63,096 nt of DNA from an uncultured Luminiphilus sp. (GCA_905182485.1 CAJJBO010000007.1:1-63096); one strand, 5' to 3'; positions 25,480 through 34,522 are shown, counted from the stretch's first letter. A program made the numbers and translations. The notes: generated by a model from the letters alone, not told the origin.

Positions 25480-27114
25480 TCAGTGTCTCGTCGCCTCGGG
25501 GGCATCACTGTTTTGCTCCCGTGTTGCCTGACTACTTTTAATGACGCGCGCCTGAAGCGCTTGCTCGGGATGATTGTCGCCAGCGTTTGTTTTTCGACCG
25601 GGACGTTGTCGATTTGTTTGACCACGGACTTCCGGTTTTAAGTCGTCGGGCGTGTGTTCTTCAAGCGCGAGGGTTTCCTCAACCGACAATTCGGGTTGTG
25701 CCAAAGCGCGCAAAAACGTATTGCGAACGTCTGTTACGTGCGTCTGCAATGTTTCTGTGGTCCAGTCGCTGGTGTCAATCGGGGGTAGTACATCGACATG
25801 CACCGTGCCACTGCGAAAGATGCGATCACCCTTGGGCGAAATGTCGTGAGAGTTGTGAATCACCACCGGCACAATGGGGACGCCAGACTGCATCGCCATG
25901 TGAAAGCCCCCTTTTTTAAAGGCGCCTAATTTCCTCGTCGGTGCGCGCGTCCCCTCTGGTGCAATCACCAGACTCTTTCGCTCTTCTCGCAAGGCGTGGA
26001 CTAATGGTTTCATGGTCTCAATGGCGGCGGTTCGATCACTGCGGTCAATAAAAACCACACCGGCGGCACCCATTAGCGGGCCAATAAACGGCATGTTTTT
26101 CAGCTCCCGTTTACCAACCCCCACAATATCCCGGCGGACTAGGCTCGCCATGATTAACATATCGGCATTACTTTGGTGGTTGAACATGAAAATAGCGGGC
26201 CGATGATTCCATAGGTGCTCTCTTCCGCGAACATCGAGGTCCAAGCCAATCAATGCGCTGGCTGTCTCAGCGAAGAGGGAGATGGAAAAATTGATCGAGT
26301 CTCGGCGTGAACCACTCAGCGCGTAGAGTGGGAGCCCCAGTAAAAAGCTCCCTATTAATGAGCCAGTCGCGGCGAGTGAGCGAAAAATTTGGCTGCCTGA
26401 GGCGTTGCCTCGGCTGGTGAAATGAGCGGCTGTCCAGCCCCGCTCTCTCGCAATGACGCGGAGTTGGCGACTTCCGTTGAGGACCACAGGATGTCCGACT
26501 GCTTCCAGTAGCTCGATGTCATCGGTACTGTCGCTGTAAAAAAAACAGTCGTTTAGGGTGCTCTTTTTGGCCTCGGTAAATGTCTCGGCGGCCAGTACCT
26601 TGCCATCGCCAAAGCAGGTCGGTTGAACCACTCTGCCAGTGAACTGGCCATCGATGACCTCAAGGTCTGAGGAGTAGACATCGTCTATGCCTAAATCTTT
26701 GGCGGCGGGGCGTACCTGATAGGGAGTGGCAGAGCTCACAATGGCGATGCTGTGGCCCTTAGCGCGGTGCGCTTCAATCAGTTGGCGGGCTTCGGGATAG
26801 ATTAATCGCGCAATGGCCCTGCGAAATAGGCGTTCACTGTTGGCAATATAGTCCGCCTCAGGTCGACCCGCTAGGTATTGGGCATGGACCGCCATGAAGG
26901 CAGAAAAACCCAGTGACCCCAAACCAAAGCGCGTCGCCGCTTGGGTCAATTGCGCTACGTCTGCGGGAGAGAGTTCTCCTCGTACAATCTGGTCCTTGAG
27001 AAAAGCGCTGGCCGAATAGCCTGAAATAATGGTGCCATCAAAGTCAAACAGCGCACAGATCTGTGGACCGTCGTGAGAATCAGCAATATTCTGCAATAGC
27101 TTTACAATCGCCAC
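25480..27114 (-). CDS. HAD-IB phosphatase / 1-acylglycerol-3-phosphate acyltransferase fusion
   Basis: A 544-residue two-domain protein. Residues 20-225 are a HAD hydrolase: FDFDGTII (D24, D26), SIAIVSSATPYQVRP, KKSTLNDC and FFYSDSTDDIELLEAVGHPV. Residues about 285-480 are a PlsC-type acyltransferase: NHQSNAD (H313, D318), FIDRSDR, PEGTRAPT (387-394) and a VPIVPVVIHN strand. A hydrophobic stretch (about 250-265) lies between the domains. The C-terminal 60 residues are charged and look disordered. It should make phosphatidate from lysophosphatidate; the HAD partner may dephosphorylate a lipid or serine phosphate. The mycobacterial plsC homologue has the same fusion and also neighbours plsB2. 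It is the first gene of the operon. Confidence 0.9.
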   Translation of the reverse strand: MAIVKLLQNIADSHDGPQICALFDFDGTIISGYSASAFLKDQIVRGELSPADVAQLTQAATRFGLGSLGFSAFMAVHAQYLAGRPEADYIANSERLFRRAIARLIYPEARQLIEAHRAKGHSIAIVSSATPYQVRPAAKDLGIDDVYSSDLEVIDGQFTGRVVQPTCFGDGKVLAAETFTEAKKSTLNDCFFYSDSTDDIELLEAVGHPVVLNGSRQLRVIARERGWTAAHFTSRGNASGSQIFRSLAATGSLIGSFLLGLPLYALSGSRRDSINFSISLFAETASALIGLDLDVRGREHLWNHRPAIFMFNHQSNADMLIMASLVRRDIVGVGKRELKNMPFIGPLMGAAGVVFIDRSDRTAAIETMKPLVHALREERKSLVIAPEGTRAPTRKLGAFKKGGFHMAMQSGVPIVPVVIHNSHDISPKGDRIFRSGTVHVDVLPPIDTSDWTTETLQTHVTDVRNTFLRALAQPELSVEETLALEEHTPDDLKPEVRGQTNRQRPGRKTNAGDNHPEQALQARVIKSSQATREQNSDAPEATRH

Positions 27115-27504
27115 TGGGTACCTGCCTTCGCGCCTTTTAGCGCCGCATACGTTTCAGACTCTACACCGTGGCCGCTCACAGCACCAAACGTAAAAAACGC
27201 AAAAACTGCGGCCGCCGTCCCGATGCCAAGTTAGTCGTGGTACGTCAAAATAAGCTAACTGGCCTTACTGGGACGCTACGATGTTAAGTTGAACGATCAA
27301 CAGACTGGATTGCTTGAGCGTCTCGGTTAATTCATCATGTTAAGCACCAATGACTGCCTTACGACGCGCTAAGGGGGATATCCTTGAGTCAGCGGTACTC
27401 GTCTTGTATCGATTGGACACCTTTTGCGACCGGTTTTTGCCGGTCAGACGGCCTCTATCGCGACAGCCAGTCATCAGTGCGACAGCCAGGCATGAGGAGT
27501 TGAG
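27115..27504. other. 390 bp intergenic region between divergent lipid operon and Coq4-like gene
   Basis: No protein-like frame. It contains a small hairpin, GACCGG-TTTTTG-CCGGTC (27428-27445), and the direct repeats described separately just before the Coq4-like start. It should carry promoters for both directions, but no clear hexamers were identified. Confidence 0.5.
27460..27489 (+). repeat. Two direct repeats GCGACAGCCAG upstream of the Coq4-like gene
   Basis: An exact 11 bp sequence occurs at 27460-27470 and 27479-27489, 19 bp apart, ending 15 bp before the ATG at 27505. The second copy runs into the GAGGAG ribosome-binding site region. The spacing of nearly two helical turns fits a regulator binding in tandem on one DNA face, but chance duplication is possible. 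Confidence 0.4.
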
Positions 27505-28251
27505 ATGACAAAGTGGATAACAGCCTTGATGAGCCGTCGCGTGAAGCCCCTTGTCGCTTGGCGTGCGGTGCGCAGATTGTTGGCTGACCCTGATGATACA
27601 ACGCAGGTGTTTAGCATTATCGAAGCGTTGAAGGGCGATAGTCTGAGTAAGGCAACTCGGCGCCTCCGCGCGAGTGAGGACGGTCGCAGACTGTTGCAAA
27701 CCAAGCCCGATATTGTCAGCAAACTGAATGACCGTGCTTGGCTGTTGAGTCTGCCTGCAGGCAGTGTGGGCAGAACCTATTATGATTTTGTACACGGTGA
27801 AAATTTATCAGCGGATGGATTGATTTCATCCAGCGACGCGGTCTCTCGCTCTGAGGCTTACCGCGGACTTTCCGACGATGAGGTTTGGTTAGCTGATCGT
27901 TTGCGGGATATTCATGACTTGCAGCACGTGATGACGGGTTACGGCAGAGATCCAGTGGGTGAGGTGAGCTTGTTATCTTTTATGACCACCCAAAACCCGA
28001 ATCGGGGCATCCGCTTTATTGTCTGGATTGCGACTCTACAATATCTGCGGCAAGTCCCGCAGTTTGATATCAGAACACTGATTCGCGAGGGTGCAGCGAT
28101 CGCGCGGCAAGCGCACTGGATGCCGGCAATTGATTGGGAAGAGAAACTCCCGCAGCCGCTGAGTGCTGTCAGAGCCGAGCTGGGGTTCCAGCCTCCCATT
28201 GGATATCAACGGTTGCGCGACCAGGCACCCCAGTTGCTGCTCGCGGCGTAA
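27505..28251 (+). CDS. Coq4-family protein
   Basis: 248 residues with the Coq4 zinc/metal signature RDIHDLQHVMTGYGRDPVGE (residues about 134-153; the HDxxH-x10-E arrangement). Eukaryotic COQ4 binds a divalent metal and acts in ubiquinone ring assembly. Bacterial members are common in alpha- and gammaproteobacteria, mostly uncharacterised, and can sit near lipid or terpenoid genes. The N-terminal half is helical with FIIEALKGDSLSKATRRL-like segments. GAGGAG lies 9 bp before the ATG. The gene is divergent from the phosphatidate operon and followed by two acyl-CoA dehydrogenases. Confidence 0.85.
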   Translation: MTKWITALMSRRVKPLVAWRAVRRLLADPDDTTQVFSIIEALKGDSLSKATRRLRASEDGRRLLQTKPDIVSKLNDRAWLLSLPAGSVGRTYYDFVHGENLSADGLISSSDAVSRSEAYRGLSDDEVWLADRLRDIHDLQHVMTGYGRDPVGEVSLLSFMTTQNPNRGIRFIVWIATLQYLRQVPQFDIRTLIREGAAIARQAHWMPAIDWEEKLPQPLSAVRAELGFQPPIGYQRLRDQAPQLLLAA

Positions 28252-28360
28252 TACTGCGAAAGTAGCTTGGCTGGGCTCGAGCCGACGCACTGCCGGTGGG
28301 CTAAGGGATCAGTGCGAGTTCTGCTACTCTAGAGCCATTATTTCTTTTGGCGCCGGTGCA

Positions 28361-29479
28361 ATGAATTTCGAGTTTTCAGAGGAACAGCATCTGCTGCGCG
28401 ACCAAGCGCGAGCACTCCTCGCGGAGTTCTGTCCTACCGACACGGTCAGAGCGGTGCTCGACAGTGATAACGAGTGGGATCAATCCCTGTGGGAGCGTGT
28501 GGCGGATATGGGCTGGACTGCCACGGTCATTCCTGAGGCCTATGGCGGATTAGGTCTCAGTCATTACGAATTGGCGATTCTTGCGGAGGAAATGGGCCGT
28601 TCGGTCGCGCCACTACCTTTCAGTAGTTCTGTTTATCTCGCCAGCGAGGCGATTTTGGCGTTTGGTTCTGAAGGCCAGAAATCGGAGTGGCTCCCGAAGC
28701 TGGCCAGTGGTGAATGTGTCGGCACGGTGGCGATGTGGGAGCGGCCCGGTGCATTGGCATTAGAGCAGTTAGCCACGCGCCGGTTGGGCGATACGGTCAG
28801 TGGGGTTAAGTCTCCGGTGCCAGATGCTGGCGTGGCCGACGTGGTGGTGGTACTGGCGCACTCAGACGCGGGTTTAGAGGCCTGCCTTGTGCCAATGGAT
28901 CAAGCCGGTGTGCAGCAGCAATGTGTCATGACGCTCGATGGCAGTCGAGGCCACAGCACCCTGACATTGGATAATGCGCAGGCAGAGGTACTGGGTCACA
29001 ACACGATTGAACCCAGTGCTTGGGAACGTTTGATAGATGGTGCTGCGGTGATGTTTGCTTGGGAGCAACTTGGTGTTGCTGAATCGGCGCTGACACAAGC
29101 GCGAGACTATGCGCTGCAGCGATTCGCCTTTGGCAGGGCGATTGGTTCGTATCAGGCCATTAAGCACAAATTGGCGGCAATGTACGTCAAAAATACGCTG
29201 GCGCGCAGCAATGCTTATTATGGTGTCTGGGCGCTGGCCGAGAACAGTGCTGACCTTCCTTTGGCCGCCGCGACCGCACGCGTAGCTGGCATTCAAGCGG
29301 CGGCCTTCGCGGCAGAAGAGAACATACAAACGCATGGTGGGATGGGTTTTACCTGGGAGTTTGATTGTCACTTTTATTACCGCCGCGCCAAGTTGTTAAG
29401 TTTGGTCATCGGCAGCGAAGCGGTATGGCAAGACAGGCTGGTTTCTGGCTTGACGCATCAACCCACTGTTGCAATGTGA
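28361..29479 (+). CDS. Acyl-CoA dehydrogenase family protein
   Basis: A 372-residue acyl-CoA dehydrogenase fold. It opens with MNFEFSEEQHLLRDQARALL and has the WTATVIPEAYGGLGLSHYEL segment. The FAD-binding LQRFAFGRAIGSYQAIKHKL lies at about 250-269, and IQTHGGMGFTWEFDCHFYYR near the C terminus. The usual substrate-loop motif (TEPGAGSD) is not present; the region reads TVAMWERPGALALEQ. It may therefore be the degenerate partner of a heteromeric pair with the next gene, as in FadE-type alpha2beta2 enzymes for steroid or isoprenoid side chains. The open frame extends upstream to 28163, but the ATG at 28361 begins the conserved N terminus. Confidence 0.88.
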   Translation: MNFEFSEEQHLLRDQARALLAEFCPTDTVRAVLDSDNEWDQSLWERVADMGWTATVIPEAYGGLGLSHYELAILAEEMGRSVAPLPFSSSVYLASEAILAFGSEGQKSEWLPKLASGECVGTVAMWERPGALALEQLATRRLGDTVSGVKSPVPDAGVADVVVVLAHSDAGLEACLVPMDQAGVQQQCVMTLDGSRGHSTLTLDNAQAEVLGHNTIEPSAWERLIDGAAVMFAWEQLGVAESALTQARDYALQRFAFGRAIGSYQAIKHKLAAMYVKNTLARSNAYYGVWALAENSADLPLAAATARVAGIQAAAFAAEENIQTHGGMGFTWEFDCHFYYRRAKLLSLVIGSEAVWQDRLVSGLTHQPTVAM

Positions 29480-29489
29480 GGTAGGGAGC

Positions 29490-30695
29490 ATGGATTTCAA
29501 CGACACCCCAGCAGAGGCCCGTTTTCGTGAAGAAGCGGTGACTTGGTTAAGCCATAACGTGCCCACTGATGATGCTTTTTGGGCACTGACGCCGTTAGAA
29601 CAGGCAAAGCTGTGGCAAAAGCGGAAATATGACGATGGCTGGGCCTGTCTGGGATGGGCTACTGAATTTGGAGGCCGCGGTGCGTCCCCCATTGAGGAGG
29701 TGATCTGGCGACAAGAAGAGGCACGCTATGAGCTGCCCACCAATTTTTTTCTGATCGGGCAGGGCATGATTGGGCCGACGCTCATGGCTTGGGCGACCGC
29801 AGACGATAAGGCGCGTTATTTACCGCCACTAGCCAGCGGCGAGGAGGTCTGGTGCCAATTATTTTCTGAGCCTGCCGGGGGTTCCGATTTGGCGGCATTG
29901 CGAACGCGGGCTGAGCCTGACGGTGATGATTGGATAATCAATGGCCAGAAAATTTGGACGTCGGGTGCGCATTACGCCGACTATGGGGTAATTGTTGTTC
30001 GCACCGACCCAACGCTGCCCAAGCACAAAGGCCTCAGTTACTTTTATATCGATATGAGAGCGCCTGGTGTAGAGATCAAACCGATTAAACAGTTGACGGG
30101 CGATGCGGACTTTAATGAGGTGTACTTCACTGATGTCCGGGTATCCGATCGGCAACGGCTCGGTGAAGTCGGGCAGGGTTGGCAGGTCGCTTTAACCACC
30201 CTGATGAATGAGCGCGCAGCGATCGGCGGTGGGATTGGCAAGATGGATGTTGATTTAGCCATTGCCATCGCGCAAGACGTTGAGCTTGATGGGCAGCCCG
30301 CCATCGATAATGCCGCGGTGCGGACGCGGATAGCCGATTGGTATGTTCAGGAAGCCGGTTTGAAATACACGGGCTATCGGTCTTTGACCGCATTGTCTCG
30401 AGGGGCCCTTCCCGGCCCTGAAAATTCGATTGGTAAGTTGGTGGGCGCACCCAAAATGCAGGCAATGGCCTCGTTCCTGATGGATTTGTTAGGGGCCAGT
30501 GGTGCTATTACTGATGAGGCACTGGCCGTTAAAGCGGGCATTATTCAGCGTGCCTATATGGGAGCACCGGGCATGCGTATTGCCGGGGGTACCGACGAGA
30601 TCATGGCCAATATCATTGCCGAACGGGTACTGGGCTTGCCTCAGGAGCCCCGATTGGATAAGGGCATTCCTTTTACCGACGTGCCGACGGGTTAA
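29490..30695 (+). CDS. Acyl-CoA dehydrogenase family protein (partner subunit)
   Basis: 401 residues from the ATG at 29490, which has GTAGGGAG just upstream. Family markers are FSEPAGGSDLAALRTRAEPD (substrate/FAD loop), WIINGQKIWTSGAHYADYGV, FNEVYFTDVRV, and the C-terminal AGGTDEIMANIIAERVLGLP in place of the EGT motif of short-chain enzymes. This pattern is that of long-chain or steroid-type FadE proteins. It begins 10 bp after the preceding acyl-CoA dehydrogenase, so both are co-translated and may form one mixed enzyme. The substrate is unknown; a bulky acyl-CoA is plausible. Confidence 0.9.
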   Translation: MDFNDTPAEARFREEAVTWLSHNVPTDDAFWALTPLEQAKLWQKRKYDDGWACLGWATEFGGRGASPIEEVIWRQEEARYELPTNFFLIGQGMIGPTLMAWATADDKARYLPPLASGEEVWCQLFSEPAGGSDLAALRTRAEPDGDDWIINGQKIWTSGAHYADYGVIVVRTDPTLPKHKGLSYFYIDMRAPGVEIKPIKQLTGDADFNEVYFTDVRVSDRQRLGEVGQGWQVALTTLMNERAAIGGGIGKMDVDLAIAIAQDVELDGQPAIDNAAVRTRIADWYVQEAGLKYTGYRSLTALSRGALPGPENSIGKLVGAPKMQAMASFLMDLLGASGAITDEALAVKAGIIQRAYMGAPGMRIAGGTDEIMANIIAERVLGLPQEPRLDKGIPFTDVPTG

Positions 30696-30737
30696 GCCAG
30701 ATCGCCCGCAACCCTGAGAACCTTTTTTGGCGCAGAC

Positions 30738-31856
30738 ATGGTGAGTAAAGGCGCGGCCACCGAACGGTCTCACACAGTGATAGAGCGCGACCCTGCCAAT
30801 ACAGCGCCTGCTGAGGCGGGTCTCACGCAGTTCGACCAGCAATCTGGCTCACGTATGTTACGCATATCGATCGCCTTTGCTTGGATGTTAGCCGGTGCAA
30901 CCCTGGCTTCTGCCCTACTCGGATCGGGGTCTCCGCTGTCAACTGCGCTAGCGTCATTGTGGTTCGTGGTCTTATCGGTTTTTTTACTGGTATGGCCAAA
31001 GATGAACTTGTTTTGGCACCGCTGTGTTGCACTGACAATGTTGACCTTGTTAATCCTACGGTGGTCCTTATCTTGGATCATAGCGCCCCCCGCTGACGCC
31101 ATGATCGGGATTCTGTTCGGCCTCCTCTACACACCGATATTGGTGATGGTGACGTCGCTGTTGTGGGCGCATTACAGTCTTGCTATTGGCGTGACTATCG
31201 GCAGTGTTATGGGCGTGATCGCTATCGTTGGGAGTCGCCGGGACGCGCTGTCCGATGCTTATCTCAGCGATTGGCGATTGGGGCTGATGATTGCTGGCGC
31301 TTACAGTTTATTCGCTTGGCTACTGAGTATTTGGGCTGGTGAGCGTGCTGAGTTGCGGCGCACTACAGAGTGCGTTGAGCGTCTCCATGAAGCGTCAAAT
31401 ACCGATACCTTGACGGGGATTGCTAATCGTCGCGTTGCAGAGCGCAGTTTACAGGTGTTTGCAGCGGGGGATCGTCGATACGCCGTCATGATGATCGATA
31501 TCGACCACTTCAAATTGGTTAATGATCACCATGGGCATGATATGGGTGACCGCATTCTTCAAAGAGTGGCTGAGATTTTGACTGCCCGCATGAGGCCTCA
31601 GGATACTGTGGCCAGGTGGGGCGGTGAGGAGTTTTTGGTGATTGCGGAGAGTGTGACGCGCGATGAGGCAGCCATCATTGCTGAATCCTTAAGAAGTTTA
31701 GTGGAAGTCGGTACGCAAGAAGTACTGTCGACAACCATCAGCATTGGTGTGGTGCACAGTAATGTGGGACGGGGCACTGAGCAAATGCTAAAGCGAGCAG
31801 ATGAAGCATTGTACGCGGCTAAAAATTCAGGTCGTAACCGCGCCATTACGCTGTAA
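30738..31856 (+). CDS. Membrane-bound diguanylate cyclase (GGDEF)
   Basis: 372 residues. Six or so hydrophobic segments span about 40-205, then a short linker and a GGDEF domain (about 212-372). The active site reads GGEEF (295-299). The inhibitory I-site RPQD lies exactly five residues before it, so product inhibition is expected. SNTDTLTGIANRR and MIDIDHFKLVNDHHGHDMGD carry metal- and substrate-binding residues. It synthesises cyclic di-GMP in response to an unknown membrane signal. The gene begins about 40 bp after the acyl-CoA dehydrogenase pair. Confidence 0.93.
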   Translation: MVSKGAATERSHTVIERDPANTAPAEAGLTQFDQQSGSRMLRISIAFAWMLAGATLASALLGSGSPLSTALASLWFVVLSVFLLVWPKMNLFWHRCVALTMLTLLILRWSLSWIIAPPADAMIGILFGLLYTPILVMVTSLLWAHYSLAIGVTIGSVMGVIAIVGSRRDALSDAYLSDWRLGLMIAGAYSLFAWLLSIWAGERAELRRTTECVERLHEASNTDTLTGIANRRVAERSLQVFAAGDRRYAVMMIDIDHFKLVNDHHGHDMGDRILQRVAEILTARMRPQDTVARWGGEEFLVIAESVTRDEAAIIAESLRSLVEVGTQEVLSTTISIGVVHSNVGRGTEQMLKRADEALYAAKNSGRNRAITL

Positions 31857-31869
31857 AGCAAACCGGTTG

Positions 31870-32328
31870 TCAGTTGTTTATTTCTAGGCTGAATTTTAAA
31901 AAGACCTCGTCGAGCTGGTAGCCGAGTTCTTTGTAAAGTTGCTGGCCAGCGGTATTGCTGCCTGCTGTTTCAAGATCGATTCTTGCAGCGCCCTGTGCTG
32001 TCGCCCAGTGACGTGCGGCTTCCATCAAGGATCGACCGATGCCGCCACGTCGGGCATGATCACAGACGTATAAATCATAAAGTACAAAATAGTTGACCAG
32101 ATCTACAGAGCAAAGCGCCGGGTAGAGTTGTGTGAAACCCTGTATGCCGGCGTTCGTTTCTGCCACAAAAATGACCGAACGGCCCAGCCTCAAATTCGTG
32201 TCGAGCCAGGCTCTTGCTGCGACTTGATCAGGAACGCATTCATAAAACTGTCGATATTGGTCGAATAATATGACCAACGAGTCGAGGTCATCGGTGGTGG
32301 CCATTCGACAATCACAGGGTAAAGTCAT
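31870..32328 (-). CDS. GNAT-family N-acetyltransferase
   Basis: About 152 residues. The acetyl-CoA loop is VCDHARRGGIGRSLMEAARHW (R/Q-x-x-G-x-G/A type). The usual upstream strands are LVNYFVLYDLYV and downstream GAARIDLETAGSNTAGQQLYKELGY. I chose the ATG at 32328, which has AAGGA 10 bp upstream, over the GTG at 32355. It acetylates an unknown amine. It is convergent with the diguanylate cyclase gene. Confidence 0.85.
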   Translation of the reverse strand: MTLPCDCRMATTDDLDSLVILFDQYRQFYECVPDQVAARAWLDTNLRLGRSVIFVAETNAGIQGFTQLYPALCSVDLVNYFVLYDLYVCDHARRGGIGRSLMEAARHWATAQGAARIDLETAGSNTAGQQLYKELGYQLDEVFLKFSLEINN

Positions 32329-32696
32329 AGGGAGATATTCCTTATCGAGCGTCACGCTAATTTATCGCGCTTCGGTGCAATCTGACAAAGTGTCGCTGGA
32401 CTGTACCTGGCTTTTATCTGAATGAGCGGTGAGTCTTTGTGTTGGGCTGGTCTGATTGTGCTCAGGGAGCTGACTTCTGCAGCCACTGAACAGCCGTTTA
32501 TACCGTTGTCGCCCTCTTTGCCGTCCCACTTGAGTGTCCGCCGCTTGAGGTTGGTCGTCAACGATGAGGCATCGTCCCAGTTTCTGAATAATGCAATCGA
32601 CTGTCACTTATTCACTGTAACTGTCGCTTATTGCACCTTGAGAGTGGCATAAAGGCCGCTACAATCAACGTTATAACGGATTTAGTGTTTTTCATT
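32329..32696. other. Intergenic region between GNAT and desaturase genes
   Basis: About 370 bp between divergent genes. Open frames of 69-81 codons exist on both strands but have no conserved pattern, ribosome-binding site or domain. The stretch CTGTCACTTATTCACTGT then AACTGTCGCTTATTGCA (about 32598-32633) repeats the unit ACTGTC[AG]CTTATT twice and could be a tandem regulator site upstream of the desaturase. Confidence 0.4.
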
Positions 32697-33542
32697 ATGG
32701 TTAGCAACGAGCAAGAAGCACAGCAAGTTGTCATAAGACACATTGGCGGATTTGCCTGGCCTACTGCCGTGATATGTGCTGTTGGCTGGCTGGTGTATCT
32801 CGCCTGTCTGCGCAATTTGCTAATCGATCCATCGTTTTCTCTGTGGACCGTGGCGGGGATCAGCTTTTGCGCTTATGCGCTGTATACGCCAGTTCACGAC
32901 GCAGTGCATGGCGCGGTGACAGGCATGAGCATAGACCGGCGATGGATGAACGAGTGGATAGGGTACTTGGCAGCTCATGTGTTGGGGGTGTCATTTGTTG
33001 CACACCGTCGGAGCCATTTGCAGCACCATCGTGCCACGAACCATCCCACAGACGATCCCGATCAAACTTTTGCTGCCAGTAATTTCCCGCAGCTGGTTGC
33101 TGTGTGGTTAAAAGGAATACCCAAAGAGTGGGTTTTTGCGCTGAAGTTCGAGCACTTTACGGCGGCCGAGCGGCGCACGGTTCGTCTTGAGTATCTGGCG
33201 ATCCTGATCACTCGCGGCCTGTTGTTGCTGTTTTGTGCTGACCTGGGTGTGACCGTCATGACCTTGATACTGGGGTACGTGGTGGGAAACGCAGTACTGG
33301 TCAGCCTATTTGCTTGGTCGGTCCACCACCCGCACTCTGAGCAAGCGCGTATGAAGACCACCACGGTGTACCAAGCGCGTGCGGGTCTCGATACCCTCAT
33401 GACATGGCTCTGGGGCTATCAGAACTATCATGCCATTCACCACCTTTACCCGAAGGTGCCCTTCTTTCGTTATCGGTCACTGTATCGAGCGCTAGAGCCC
33501 TACCTGCTTAAGAGCGGCGTGCCGGTGAGACGACTGCTCTAG
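32697..33542 (+). CDS. Fatty-acid desaturase / carotenoid hydroxylase-type membrane di-iron protein
   Basis: 281 residues from the ATG at 32697. The three histidine clusters of the membrane di-iron family are visible: HDAVHGAV, HRRSHLQHH and YHAIHHLYPKVPF, with an additional SVHHPH. Four hydrophobic segments flank them. The arrangement and size match beta-carotene hydroxylase/ketolase-like and short acyl desaturase-like proteins; the closing RYRSLYRALEP is seen in the desaturase branch. It uses O2 at the membrane with an electron donor not found here. Whether lipid or carotenoid is the substrate cannot be decided. Confidence 0.85.
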   Translation: MVSNEQEAQQVVIRHIGGFAWPTAVICAVGWLVYLACLRNLLIDPSFSLWTVAGISFCAYALYTPVHDAVHGAVTGMSIDRRWMNEWIGYLAAHVLGVSFVAHRRSHLQHHRATNHPTDDPDQTFAASNFPQLVAVWLKGIPKEWVFALKFEHFTAAERRTVRLEYLAILITRGLLLLFCADLGVTVMTLILGYVVGNAVLVSLFAWSVHHPHSEQARMKTTTVYQARAGLDTLMTWLWGYQNYHAIHHLYPKVPFFRYRSLYRALEPYLLKSGVPVRRLL

Positions 33543-33743
33543 GTACGCTAGTGACGCCGTTTGCCGCACTCGCGCACAAACAGTCCATGAACAACTTCCC
33601 CCTGCTCATTCGTTTGCTCAAGGCCCTTGGCCTGTGGCATGCCGCTGGTCGTGACATTGCCACTTGAAAAGTGCATATTTGTTTTATCCACTTGGATAGC
33701 TGGTCGCGTGGTGTGGCCGGCTGACAAAAACAGGAGAGGCGTT

Positions 33744-34448
33744 ATGAGTAAAGCAATGCGTTGGATTGTTGTGTGCTGTTTGGCAGGATTTACTGGCATG
33801 GTGTCTGCCGAGCGATTGGAGGCTTTCCGTTGGCAAGCTAATTCCTCGTCGCCGGCAGGTTTGGTGCAGGGCATGATGACTGCGGCAAAGATGCATGAGA
33901 AATACGGTGCGCAAGTAGGCATTTATCGCATGGATGTAGGTGGATCGGGCTATCCAACCTTCGATTACATCCTACGCTGGGATTCAGCTGAAGCGTGGGC
34001 GAAAACAAAAGAAACGAACACTAACGAAGAGTGGCAGGCCTTTTGGGAGCAAGCCGCTGCATCACCCTCCGGTACCCTGCTGTACTCCCTTGAAGGTTTA
34101 AATTGGGATGCGTCAGCTAAAGCGGCAGATTTTGCCCAAGACGGTCCTTACCGCGCTTATGTTTGGCAGCCTAATGCCGGCAAAGCGGCCGCAGTCTATG
34201 CCGCGTTTTCAAGAGCTAAGGAAATGCATACGGCGATGGGTGCCAAAGTCAGCATTTATAACGAAGGCGTGGGCGGCACAGGTAAAGTGCACTATGTCAT
34301 GTCCTTTGACGACTGGGCAGAGATGGCCGCCTTCGGCGATAAGGTCGCAGCTAGCGAGGAATTTCGCTTTTTACAGGCTGCCGCAGCAGGCGCTGCAACC
34401 CCCATCGGCTCTATCCAAGGCGAGCCCCTTTATTACACGGGTCAATAG
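33744..34448 (+). CDS. Secreted protein with two dimeric alpha/beta-barrel-like repeats
   Basis: 234 residues. A signal peptide (WIVVCCLAGFTGMVSAE) is followed by two similar halves of about 100 residues. Compare the first-half AAKMHEKYGAQVGIYRMDVG with the second-half AKEMHTAMGAKVSIYNEGVG, each followed by a Y/H-Y-x-[LM] strand and a W-rich helix. Each half resembles a ferredoxin-like dimeric barrel (ABM/EthD-type) domain. No catalytic residue is recognised. The start at 33744 has AGGAGAG 7 bp upstream. It is followed, after a hairpin, by a secreted AhpD-like gene that may share its transcript. Confidence 0.72.
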   Translation: MSKAMRWIVVCCLAGFTGMVSAERLEAFRWQANSSSPAGLVQGMMTAAKMHEKYGAQVGIYRMDVGGSGYPTFDYILRWDSAEAWAKTKETNTNEEWQAFWEQAAASPSGTLLYSLEGLNWDASAKAADFAQDGPYRAYVWQPNAGKAAAVYAAFSRAKEMHTAMGAKVSIYNEGVGGTGKVHYVMSFDDWAEMAAFGDKVAASEEFRFLQAAAAGAATPIGSIQGEPLYYTGQ

Positions 34449-34463
34449 CACTTAGGGTGAGAT

Positions 34464-34489
34464 TGGCGCCTCGTCTTTTTGGGGCGCCA
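34464..34489 (+). terminator. Hairpin between the two secreted-protein genes
   Basis: TGGCGCC (34464-34470) pairs perfectly with GGCGCCA (34483-34489) around a T-rich 12-base loop. No T-tract follows, so it is better read as an mRNA-stabilising or attenuating hairpin 16 bp after the stop of the first gene. Confidence 0.4.
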
Positions 34490-34522
34490 TCATTGAACTT
34501 AACAACCTATAGGAGTTAAACG

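Noticed and set aside
32352-32652. Small overlapping frames upstream of the desaturase
   Set aside because: No conserved residues or ribosome-binding site on either strand; probably chance.
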